Assembly: GCA_036005125.1 (NCBI GenBank)
Contig: DASYQV010000059.1
Span: forward strand, 1-29,340
Reading direction: 5' to 3'
DNA length: 29,340 nucleotides
DNA from: DASYQV01 sp036005125
GTDB lineage: Bacteria; Acidobacteriota; Vicinamibacteria; Vicinamibacterales; UBA2999
The notes beneath the pieces were generated by a model that was not told the DNA's origin, searched no databases, and worked only from the letters and a program-made list of their open reading frames with translations. Of this stretch, positions 7,358 to 14,760 are shown piece by piece (position 1 is the stretch's first letter; every line of letters begins with the position of its first letter). The position numbers and the translations under genes were made by a program.

Positions 7358-7386
7358 TTGACGCAGCGAACGGTTCTTGTTAACGT
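7358..7386 (+). promoter_or_regulatory. Possible sigma70-type promoter before the TPR gene
   Basis: TTGACG (7358-7363) and TAACGT (7381-7386) are 17 bp apart. The -35 is good and the -10 is weak (3 of 6). Confidence 0.28.
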
Positions 7387-7419
7387 AGCGCCTCATTTTC
7401 AGCCCCGAATTCTGGCGCC

Positions 7420-8097
7420 ATGTCCAAGCCACTGCGGGGGCGAGCCCGCCAGTCTCCGACGGTCGGCGGCGGGAACCTTCCCGCCGAGCTCGTTCCTGAG
7501 GGCCCCCCCGCGGCGGCCAATGACATTACAGGCCCTCGCACGTCGATTGCGACCCCCCGTCGTGCCACGTATCCTGAGGCCGTCGCCCGGTATGAAGCCG
7601 GGATCAGGGCACTTCAGGAACATCGGTTCGGGGACGCGGCCGAGGCATTCCGGACGGTATTGACTCAATATCCGGAGGAAAAGGAGCTCAACGACCGCGC
7701 TCGTTTGTATCTCGCGCTGTGCGAGCGGCAGCTTCGGGGGTCCACAAGCGAGCCGCGGACGACCGAGGAACGCCTCTACGCGGCGACGATCGCCATCAAC
7801 GCGGGCCAGGCAGACGCCGCGCTCGAACACCTGGCTGCGGTTGTAGCCGAAGACCCCGACCACGACGGAGCTCTCTACATGCTCGGGGTTGCGCACGCGT
7901 TGCGAAACGATTCCGCGGCGGCGCTATCGTATCTGCAGCGCGCTATCGCGAAGAATCCCGACAACCGCGCGTTAGCTCTGCAGGACGGCGATCTGGAGCG
8001 GCTTCTGCAAGACGACTCGGTTCGCGCATCGATCGAGACTGCCGGGGGCGCGCCGGTCGATGCGCGACGGACGGCTCGTACGCGTCCGTTGCGGTGA
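7420..8097 (+). CDS. Tetratricopeptide-repeat protein of unknown role
   Basis: This 225-residue protein has no signal peptide or membrane segment that I can see. Two TPR-rich blocks are visible. In the first (about residues 50-105), YPEAVARYEAGIRALQEHRF is followed by AAEAFRTVLTQYPEEKELNDRARLYLALC. In the second (about 118-185), AATIAINAGQADAALEHLAAVV is followed by DPDHDGALYMLGVAHAL and SAAALSYLQRAIAKNPDN. TPRs mediate protein contacts. The first 45 residues are Pro/Gly/Ala-rich and are encoded by hairpin-forming DNA at 7431-7486, so that end may not be conserved, although no other start codon is available. It lies 58 nt upstream of glmU and is probably co-transcribed with it. Confidence 0.75.
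   Translation: MSKPLRGRARQSPTVGGGNLPAELVPEGPPAAANDITGPRTSIATPRRATYPEAVARYEAGIRALQEHRFGDAAEAFRTVLTQYPEEKELNDRARLYLALCERQLRGSTSEPRTTEERLYAATIAINAGQADAALEHLAAVVAEDPDHDGALYMLGVAHALRNDSAAALSYLQRAIAKNPDNRALALQDGDLERLLQDDSVRASIETAGGAPVDARRTARTRPLR
7431..7486. repeat. Two strong palindromes within the start of the TPR gene
   Basis: An imperfect hairpin spans 7431-7453 (ACTGCGGG...CCCGCCAGT). It is followed by a perfect one at 7467-7486: CGGCGGGAA, centre CC, TTCCCGCCG. They look like intergenic repeat sequence read as protein. Confidence 0.6.
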
Positions 8098-8155
8098 AGA
8101 CGGCCCGCACGCCGCACTGAATCGATCGCAGGCCGAGGACACGCACCACGCATTC

Positions 8156-9541
8156 ATGTCAGACACGCATGTCGTGATCCTTGCCGCGGGTCAGGGGACT
8201 CGAATGAAGTCCCGACTCCCGAAGGTCCTGCATCGGATTGCCGGGCGGCCCATGGTCGAGTACGTCCTTCGGACCGCGGGGTCCGTCCGCCCGGAGACGA
8301 TTACGCTCATTGTCGGCCATGAAGCTGACACCGTGCGCGCCCGGCTGGCGCCCCACAAGGACCTGCAGTTCGTGGTGCAGTCGCCGCAGCTCGGGACCGC
8401 ACATGCGCTGCAACAGGCTGAAACGGCGCTCCAAGGCCGTACAGGCACGCTCCTCCTGCTTTCGGGCGACGTGCCACTGCTGAGCTCGAAGACCCTTCGG
8501 CAGCTTATCGACACCCACACATCCGCCGCGGCCGCCGAGACCGTCGTCACGGCGGTCGTCGAACGGCCGTATGGCTACGGGCGCATCGTGCGGACACGCG
8601 GAAAGATCGCGCGGATTGTCGAGGAGCGCGACGCGTCGCCGACCGAGCGCGCCATCAAGGAAATCAACAGCGGCATCTACGCATTTGACCTGGCCCCGCT
8701 GTTCGACGCTCTCCGCGCCATCGCGTCGCAGAACGCGCAGGGGGAGTACTACCTGACCGACCTCGTGGCGATCTATCGGCGGCGCAAGCTGCCGGTGGAA
8801 ACACTGGTATTGGAGGATCCGCAGGAGATCCGGGGCATCAACAGCCGGACGGAGCTCGCGGAAGTAGGCACGATCGTGAGACAGACGAAGAACGAAGAGC
8901 TGATGGCGGCCGGCGTCACCATCATCGATCCGGCGACGACGTATATCGAGGAAGACGTCGAGGTCGGACCGGACACCGTGATTCACCCGGGCGTGATTCT
9001 CGAGGGGCAGACAAAAATCGGCGCGGCCTGTGAGATTCACGGGCACGTCCGGATCTGCGACTCGGTACTGGCCGAACGGGTTACGGTTAACAATTTTTGC
9101 CTCATCGTTGGTGCGCGGGTTGCAGATGGGGCGACGGTCGGCCCGTTTGCCCATCTGCGGCCCGACTCGGACGTCGGCGAAGGCGCCAAGATCGGTAATT
9201 TCGTCGAACTGAAGAAAACGACGATGGGGCCCGGCTCCAAGGCGAACCACCTGGCCTACCTCGGCGATGCGACCATCGGCGCCAACGTGAACGTCGGGGC
9301 GGGAACCATCACGTGCAACTACGATGGGGAGAAAAAGCATCAGACGGTGATTGAGGACGGCGCGTTCATCGGCAGCGACACCCAACTGATCGCGCCGGTG
9401 CGGATCGGCAAAGGGGCCTACGTCGGGGCGGGATCGTCGATTACGCAGGACGTGCCACCCGGGGCCCTGGGGATCGCGCGCGGACGGCAGACCAACGTCG
9501 AGGGATGGGTGGAGCGGAAGAAAGCTCCGGTGAAAACGTAA
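8156..9541 (+). CDS. glmU: Bifunctional GlmU: glucosamine-1-P acetyltransferase / GlcNAc-1-P uridyltransferase
   Basis: GlmU acetylates glucosamine-1-phosphate and then couples it to UTP, giving UDP-GlcNAc for peptidoglycan and LPS. The 461-residue length is standard. The uridyltransferase half carries ILAAGQGTRMKSRLPKVLH (residues 8-26), QLGTAHALQQAE, LLLSGDVPLL and the EYYLTD segment. The acetyltransferase half is a left-handed beta helix from about residue 250, with isoleucine-rich hexapeptides, the NFVELKKT and NHLAYLGD motifs, GAGTITCNYDG and IGSDTQLIAPV. I chose the ATG at 8156 (MSDTHVVILAAGQG) because the earlier in-frame start overlaps the TPR gene and adds a non-family extension. glmS follows after 47 nt. 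Confidence 0.97.
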   Translation: MSDTHVVILAAGQGTRMKSRLPKVLHRIAGRPMVEYVLRTAGSVRPETITLIVGHEADTVRARLAPHKDLQFVVQSPQLGTAHALQQAETALQGRTGTLLLLSGDVPLLSSKTLRQLIDTHTSAAAAETVVTAVVERPYGYGRIVRTRGKIARIVEERDASPTERAIKEINSGIYAFDLAPLFDALRAIASQNAQGEYYLTDLVAIYRRRKLPVETLVLEDPQEIRGINSRTELAEVGTIVRQTKNEELMAAGVTIIDPATTYIEEDVEVGPDTVIHPGVILEGQTKIGAACEIHGHVRICDSVLAERVTVNNFCLIVGARVADGATVGPFAHLRPDSDVGEGAKIGNFVELKKTTMGPGSKANHLAYLGDATIGANVNVGAGTITCNYDGEKKHQTVIEDGAFIGSDTQLIAPVRIGKGAYVGAGSSITQDVPPGALGIARGRQTNVEGWVERKKAPVKT

Positions 9542-9552
9542 ACCTCTGGAAG

Positions 9553-9575
9553 GCCCCGGGCATCAGGACCGGGGC
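9553..9575 (+). promoter_or_regulatory. Hairpin immediately before the glmS ribosome site
   Basis: GCCCCGG (9553-9559) and CCGGGGC (9569-9575) form a perfect 7-bp GC stem with a 9-nt loop. It ends 2 nt before the Shine-Dalgarno GAGG at 9578-9581, which is 7 nt from the ATG. Such placement could modulate glmS translation or mark an RNA-processing site. Confidence 0.55.
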
Positions 9576-9588
9576 ACGAGGATTGTCT

Positions 9589-11433
9589 ATGTGCGGGATT
9601 ATCGGCTACATCGGCTCGAAACCTGTCGTCCCGGTACTGCTCGACGGACTCCGGCGCATGGAGTACCGCGGCTACGATTCGGCGGGCGTGGCGGTCGTCA
9701 GCCCCGAGGGCATCGCGCTGCGGCGGTCGGCAGGAAAGCTCGCCAATCTCGAGAGCGCCATTCGCAGCGAGCCGGTTGAAGGTCTGTACGGCGTCGGACA
9801 TACGCGCTGGGCGACGCACGGGCGTCCGACGGAGGAGAACGCGCACCCGCACCGCGACTGCACGGGCCGTGTTGTCGTCGTCCACAACGGCATCATCGAG
9901 AACTATCTCGAGCTGAAACACGAGCTCCAGCAGCAGGGGCACGAGTTCAAGACCGAAACCGACACGGAGATCGTGGCTCACCTCGTCGAGCGCGAGATGG
10001 ACGTGGACGGGCTCGAGAACGCGGTGCGGCGCGCGCTGCGGGTGATGCGCGGCATGTTCGCAATCGTGCTCGTCTCGGTGGACGATCCCGAGAAGATCGT
10101 CGCCGCCCGCAACGGCCCGCCGATCGTCGTCGGCCTCGGCGACGACGAGTTCTTCGTGGCGTCCGACATTCCGGCAATCCTGAGCCACACGCGCGACGTG
10201 GTCTTTCTCGCCGACGAGGAGATGGCGATCATCACGCGCTCCGGCGTGGAGTTCACCGACTACGAAGGGCGCGCGGTGTCGAAGACGACGCAGCGCGTCC
10301 TGTGGGATCCGATCGCAGCGGAGAAAGGCGGCCACAAGCATTTCATGCTCAAGGAAATCTACGAGCAGCCGACGGCCGCGCGCGACACGATTCTGGGACG
10401 CGTCTCGCTCGACAGCGGGCAGATTTTCCTGGAGGAGCTGAATCTCTCGCCCGACACGCTCCGTGCCGTGGAGAAGGTGACGATCATCGCCTGCGGCACG
10501 TCGTGGCACGCCGGGCTGGTGGGGAAGTATCTGATCGAAGCGCTCGCACAGGTGCCGGTGGAGGTCGACTACGGCTCCGAGTACCGCTACCGCAACCCGA
10601 TCATCGGCAAGAACACGCTGGCCATCGTCATCACGCAATCGGGTGAGACGGCCGACACGCTGGCGGCGTTGCGGGAGGCGCGCCGGAAGGGCGCCCGCAG
10701 CGTCGCCATCTGCAACGTCGTCGGCAGCATGGCCACGCGCGAGGCCGACGGCACCGTGTTCACGCATGCGGGCCCGGAGATTGGCGTGGCGTCGACCAAG
10801 GCGTTCACCTCGCAGTTGGTGGCTCTGCAGTTGCTGGCGCTTCACATGGCGCAGGTGCGCCGGACGCTCGCGGAGGCGGACATCCGGCAGCACATCGAAG
10901 AACTCCTTCAGCTACCCAACATCATCGAACGCGCGATCAAGGCGTCGGCCGCGGTGGAGAAGGTCGCGGAGCGGTTCTACAACCGCACCGACTTCCTGTT
11001 TCTCGGCCGCGGCATCAACTATCCGATCGCCCTGGAAGGGGCGCTGAAGCTGAAGGAGATCTCGTACATTCATGCCGAGGGCTACCCGGCAGGCGAGATG
11101 AAACATGGACCGATCGCGTTGATCGACGAACGCATGCCGGTTGTGGCCATCGCGCCCAACGATCACGTGTTCGAGAAAATGGTCGGGAACATCCAGGAAG
11201 CAAAGGCGCGCGGCGGATCCGTGATCGCGGTCACGACCCGGGGCGACACGCGCATGGCGGGTGTGCTCGACCCCGAGAAGGACGTCATCGTCGCGATGCC
11301 GGCGACGACGCCGCTGCTCACGCCCATCGTGATGACAATTCCGCTCCAGCTTCTCGCGTACCACATCGCCGTCCGCCGCGGCTGCGACGTCGATCAGCCC
11401 AGGAATCTGGCTAAGAGTGTCACTGTGGAATAA
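9589..11433 (+). CDS. glmS: Glutamine-fructose-6-phosphate aminotransferase (isomerizing)
   Basis: GlmS makes glucosamine-6-phosphate from fructose-6-phosphate and glutamine, the first step of amino-sugar synthesis. The 614-residue length is standard. After removal of the initiator Met, the exposed Cys of MCGIIGYIG is the N-terminal nucleophile. VGHTRWATHGRPTEENAHPH and NGIIENY belong to the glutaminase domain (1-240). Two SIS domains follow with IIACGTSWHAGLVGKYLIEAL, ITQSGETADTLAAL, GVASTKAFTSQL, LGRGINYPIALEGALKLKEISYIHAEGYPAGEMKHGPIALI and the hallmark end NLAKSVTVE. The start is fixed by the nucleophile Cys and a GAGG ribosome site. It is coupled in order with glmU. Confidence 0.98.
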   Translation: MCGIIGYIGSKPVVPVLLDGLRRMEYRGYDSAGVAVVSPEGIALRRSAGKLANLESAIRSEPVEGLYGVGHTRWATHGRPTEENAHPHRDCTGRVVVVHNGIIENYLELKHELQQQGHEFKTETDTEIVAHLVEREMDVDGLENAVRRALRVMRGMFAIVLVSVDDPEKIVAARNGPPIVVGLGDDEFFVASDIPAILSHTRDVVFLADEEMAIITRSGVEFTDYEGRAVSKTTQRVLWDPIAAEKGGHKHFMLKEIYEQPTAARDTILGRVSLDSGQIFLEELNLSPDTLRAVEKVTIIACGTSWHAGLVGKYLIEALAQVPVEVDYGSEYRYRNPIIGKNTLAIVITQSGETADTLAALREARRKGARSVAICNVVGSMATREADGTVFTHAGPEIGVASTKAFTSQLVALQLLALHMAQVRRTLAEADIRQHIEELLQLPNIIERAIKASAAVEKVAERFYNRTDFLFLGRGINYPIALEGALKLKEISYIHAEGYPAGEMKHGPIALIDERMPVVAIAPNDHVFEKMVGNIQEAKARGGSVIAVTTRGDTRMAGVLDPEKDVIVAMPATTPLLTPIVMTIPLQLLAYHIAVRRGCDVDQPRNLAKSVTVE

Positions 11434-11522
11434 GCCTATTCGTGATTCACGATTTAGTATCCCGTCCACGTGGGCGCTGTCGACGGTTGACTCCCGGGCA
11501 AGACGACGGGACACTTGTTGAC

Positions 11523-13859
11523 GTGAGCCGCAAGCCGCCGCCCGAGCAATCGCCCATTCCCGACCCGAGTCACGAGTCACCGGCAACAGATCGCGAGCCG
11601 CACGAATTGCTGGCCAGCCTGAATCCGGAACAACAGGCTGCGGTGCTGCACACCGAGGGGCCGCTGTTGATTCTCGCCGGGGCGGGGTCGGGTAAGACGC
11701 GCGTGATTGCGCATCGCATCGCTTATCTCGTTGGCACCGGGCGCGTCCAACCCGACCGGATTCTTGCCGTCACCTTCACCAACAAGGCTGCAGAGGAGAT
11801 GCGGTCGCGTGTCGAGGCGCTGCTCGCCGTCGACTGCCGGTCGATGTGGATCTCGACCTTCCACGCATTGTGCGCGCGCCTGCTGCGCCGCGAGGGTCCT
11901 CACATCGGCCTCTCGCGCGACTTCGTCATCTACGACTCCGCCGATCAGTTGTCGGTCATGAAGCAGGCGCTGCGCCAGTTGGGACTCGACGACGCCACGC
12001 TGCAGCCGCGCATGGCGCTCGCGCGGATCAGCCATGCCAAGAACCGCATGCTGGGTCCCGACTCGTTCGCGGGCAGCACGTCGAACTTTCGTGAACAGCA
12101 GATCGGAAAGCTCTACACGCTCTATACGCAGGCGCTCAAGGCCGCGAACGCGCTCGACTTCGACGATTTGCTCCTGACAGCCGTCGATTTGTTCCAGCAG
12201 TCAGAGGTCGTCCGCGAACGATACAGCCAGAAGTTTCAGCATGTGATGGTCGACGAGTACCAGGACACGAACCGGCCGCAGTATCTGCTCATCCAGGGCC
12301 TCGCCGCGAAGCACCGGAATGTCTGCGTGGTGGGCGACCCGGACCAATCGATCTACAAATGGCGCGGCGCGGACCTGCGGAACATCCTCGACTTCGAGCA
12401 CGACTTTCCGGAAGCGACGACGGTCAGACTGGAGCGGAACTACCGCTCCACGCAGGTGATCCTGGACGCGGCGACCGCTGTCATCCGCCAGAATCGGAAT
12501 CGAAAAGAGAAGCGCCTCTACACCGACCGCGCGGGCGGCTCGAAGATCCTCTATTACCGTGCCGGCGACGACATCGACGAGGCGGAATACATCGCGAGAA
12601 CCGCCCGAACGGCCCTCCACGACGACCTCGACAACACGTTCGCCGTCCTGTACCGCACCAACGCCCAGTCGCGCACGCTGGAAGACGCGCTGCGCCGGGC
12701 GGGCATGGCCTACAAGATCATCGGCGGCGTGCGGTTCTACGAGCGAAAAGAAATCAAGGACGCGCTCGCCTATCTGAAGCTCGTGCTGAATCCCCACGAC
12801 GACGTGAGCCTGAGGCGGGTCATCAACGTCCCCGCACGCGGCATCGGAAAAGGGGTCATGGAGGCGCTCGAGCAGGTCAAGCCGCCCGACGGCGACGAGC
12901 TTGGCCCGCTGCTCGCCGGCCTGCGGCCGGTGGCGACGAACAACTCTCTATGGGCCCGTCTGGTGCACGCCGTCGATGCTCGGCTTCTCCCGACCCGGGC
13001 CGCGGCATCACTCGGCGCGTTTCGCGACCTGCTTGTGGGCCTCACCGAGATGGCCGCTACTGAATCCGTCTCGGTCGCGCTCGGGAAGGTCATCGACCAG
13101 AGCGGCTATCTCCGCGACCTGCGCGAGGAGCGCAGCGAAGAGGCGGAAAGCCGGATCGAGAACCTGCTGGAGCTCGTCTCGGCGGCACGCGAGTACGAGA
13201 CGCGCAACCCGGAGCCGTCGCTGGCGGGCTTCGTCGACCAGCTTTCGCTCCTCTCCGACGCCGACGAGGAGGCAGGATCCCGCGACGCTCGCGTGCTGAT
13301 GATGACGCTGCACAGCGCGAAAGGGCTGGAGTTTCCCGTCGTTGTGATTGCCGGACTCGAGGAAGGATTGTTCCCGCACTCGCGATCGTCCGATGACGAG
13401 ACGGAACTGGAGGAGGAGCGCAGGCTCTGCTATGTCGGTATCACGCGCGCCGAGCGGTGTCTCGTGCTGACCTCGGCCGCCCGACGCCGGAATTTTGGTG
13501 AGTACCAGTCCACGACGGCGTCGCGGTTCATCGCCGAATTTCCTCACGAGCTCATCGACGAGGTCCCGTCGACATTTGTCTCGCCCTACCAGTCAACCTT
13601 CTCGCAATTTCGCGCGCATCCGTACGGCCGCGGCGGTCGCGTGCGGGAGACGCAGCCTGCATATGGCTACGAAGACGAGGATCAATCAGTACCTCAAGGC
13701 CTGCGCCCGGGTATCCAGGTCCGCCATCCGCAGTTCGGCGTCGGAACGGTGCTGAGCGTCGAGCAGCTCGATGACGACACCAAGCTGCTCGTCCGCTTCA
13801 ATTCAGTAGGAAAGAAGACGCTTCGCGCGAAGTACGCGAAGCTGGAGATTGCGCTGTGA
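11523..13859 (+). CDS. UvrD/PcrA-type superfamily 1 DNA helicase
   Basis: This 3'-5' SF1A helicase acts in nucleotide excision and mismatch repair and in clearing RecA or RNA polymerase from DNA. Helicase motifs are in order: Q motif LNPEQQAAV, Walker A AGAGSGKT, Ia TFTNKAAEEM, II DEYQDTN, III GDPDQSIYKWRGA, IV LERNYRST, V MTLHSAKGLEFPVV and VI YVGITRAE. The C-terminal GIQVRHPQFGVGTVLSVE...LLVRF is the Tudor-like RNA-polymerase-binding domain of PcrA. The start is uncertain: I take GTG at 11523 (778 residues). An upstream GTG at 11442 would translate repeat-like intergenic sequence, and even the first 40 residues used here are Pro/Ser-rich and contain a GAGTCACGAGTCACC repeat remnant. The helicase core is unambiguous; uvrD and pcrA names are used interchangeably outside model species. 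Confidence 0.93.
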   Translation: MSRKPPPEQSPIPDPSHESPATDREPHELLASLNPEQQAAVLHTEGPLLILAGAGSGKTRVIAHRIAYLVGTGRVQPDRILAVTFTNKAAEEMRSRVEALLAVDCRSMWISTFHALCARLLRREGPHIGLSRDFVIYDSADQLSVMKQALRQLGLDDATLQPRMALARISHAKNRMLGPDSFAGSTSNFREQQIGKLYTLYTQALKAANALDFDDLLLTAVDLFQQSEVVRERYSQKFQHVMVDEYQDTNRPQYLLIQGLAAKHRNVCVVGDPDQSIYKWRGADLRNILDFEHDFPEATTVRLERNYRSTQVILDAATAVIRQNRNRKEKRLYTDRAGGSKILYYRAGDDIDEAEYIARTARTALHDDLDNTFAVLYRTNAQSRTLEDALRRAGMAYKIIGGVRFYERKEIKDALAYLKLVLNPHDDVSLRRVINVPARGIGKGVMEALEQVKPPDGDELGPLLAGLRPVATNNSLWARLVHAVDARLLPTRAAASLGAFRDLLVGLTEMAATESVSVALGKVIDQSGYLRDLREERSEEAESRIENLLELVSAAREYETRNPEPSLAGFVDQLSLLSDADEEAGSRDARVLMMTLHSAKGLEFPVVVIAGLEEGLFPHSRSSDDETELEEERRLCYVGITRAERCLVLTSAARRRNFGEYQSTTASRFIAEFPHELIDEVPSTFVSPYQSTFSQFRAHPYGRGGRVRETQPAYGYEDEDQSVPQGLRPGIQVRHPQFGVGTVLSVEQLDDDTKLLVRFNSVGKKTLRAKYAKLEIAL

Positions 13860-13866
13860 GGAGTCC

Positions 13867-13888
13867 CCGCGGGCCTGAAGACCCGCGG
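13867..13888. repeat. Single REP-like palindrome between convergent uvrD and lipoprotein genes
   Basis: CCGCGGG, loop CCTGAAGA, CCCGCGG. It shares the GGNCTGAAGACCCGC core with the palindromes at 4212 and 17308. It sits 8 nt after one stop and 5 nt before the other, so it could serve as terminator for both genes. Confidence 0.7.
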
Positions 13889-13892
13889 TCGT

Positions 13893-14642
13893 CTAATTCG
13901 ACGTTGCCCCGGCACCTTCGGGACGGATGCCGGTAATAATCCAACGGCCCTCACGCTCCTGGCCGTCCGCTCCCTTGCCAATCGCCCTCTGTAACGTAAA
14001 GACGAACGTCCTCGGCGCCGTCTGTCCGTTCGGGTCGCGCACCTGGGCATTGACGGTGACGTGCTTCGTGATGAGCTCGACGCTCATGGCGGTGACATCG
14101 ACGTCCGGCCGCCCGGGCGCCGTGAGGCTGGCGGTCGCTTGCGAGCGTTCGTTGGACGCCTTCGCGCGGGCTTCGGCCAGCCGCTTCGAAGACTGTGACT
14201 GCTCGTCCCGCCACTTCGTCCATGCCGCCTGTACTTCGGCGTCCTTGCCGCTAAGCTTCTGGTTCGATCGCTCCGCCTTGATGACCCGCTCGATGGCCTC
14301 GAGGTTGGCGTCCTGATATTCCCGCTTCTTCTTGGCGAATTCGTCATCCGCCTGTTTCGCCTGCGCTTCTTCGTCGATCAGCTGCTTGATCTGCAGCGTC
14401 CGGCGCTGCTCCTCGCCCGTTTTCGTGATCTCGAAGTCCTGGACCGTTCCAATGGTCCGGGCGTCGAACGACACGGCAGAGATGTTCGCGAGCGTCGTGT
14501 TGTCGCGTACGCGCGCTGCGCGGAAGAAGTTCGTGAGAATCTGCTTCTCCGGCCCAGACGATCCGCACGCAGCGGCCATGAGGGCGAAGCCGCCGATCGC
14601 TGACGCGAGCAGGACGAACGAACGGACTCTCGACCGTTCCAT
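13893..14642 (-). CDS. Putative lipoprotein with coiled-coil middle, family unknown
   Basis: The 249-residue protein has a signal sequence (basic MERSRVRSF, hydrophobic residues 10-25) ending LMAAAC, a weak lipobox that would lipidate Cys26. Residues about 60-175 are highly charged and heptad-like (EEQRRTLQIKQLIDEEAQAKQADDEFAKKKREYQDA..., then a second run through RLAEARAKASNERSQA), which predicts a long coiled coil. The C-terminal third is beta-rich: VELITKHVTVNAQVRDPNG, RTFVFTLQRA and RWIITGI, reminiscent of a small periplasmic sensor or binding domain. I do not recognise a named family. It lies downstream of gyrA in the same direction but is separated by 118 bp of inverted repeats, so it probably has its own promoter. 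Confidence 0.72.
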   Translation of the reverse strand: MERSRVRSFVLLASAIGGFALMAAACGSSGPEKQILTNFFRAARVRDNTTLANISAVSFDARTIGTVQDFEITKTGEEQRRTLQIKQLIDEEAQAKQADDEFAKKKREYQDANLEAIERVIKAERSNQKLSGKDAEVQAAWTKWRDEQSQSSKRLAEARAKASNERSQATASLTAPGRPDVDVTAMSVELITKHVTVNAQVRDPNGQTAPRTFVFTLQRAIGKGADGQEREGRWIITGIRPEGAGATSN

Positions 14643-14660
14643 ACGGAAGGCCTCCTCTAC

Positions 14661-14748
14661 GATTCGCGATTTGTAATTCGTGATTTGTGATTTGTGATTG
14701 TCGACAGCTCAAAGCATGAATCACGAATCACCAATCACAAAATGATTC
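14661..14748. repeat. GATTCGTGATTTGTGATT-type repeats forming a long inverted repeat
   Basis: The left arm (14661-14700) is a run of GATTYGYGATTTGT-like units. The right arm (14716-14748) reads ATGAATCACGAATCACCAATCACAAAAT, the imperfect reverse complement. The arms flank a 15-nt loop. Short versions occur at 11440-11458 (ATTCGTGATTCACGATTT) and, inside the uvrD reading frame, at 11568-11582. This fills the gyrA-lipoprotein gap. Confidence 0.75.
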
Positions 14749-14760
14749 AGGGGGAGCCTA

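Noticed and set aside
9542..9588. glmS self-cleaving ribozyme
   Set aside because: The spacer is only 47 nt, far shorter than the ribozyme, and only one simple hairpin is present.
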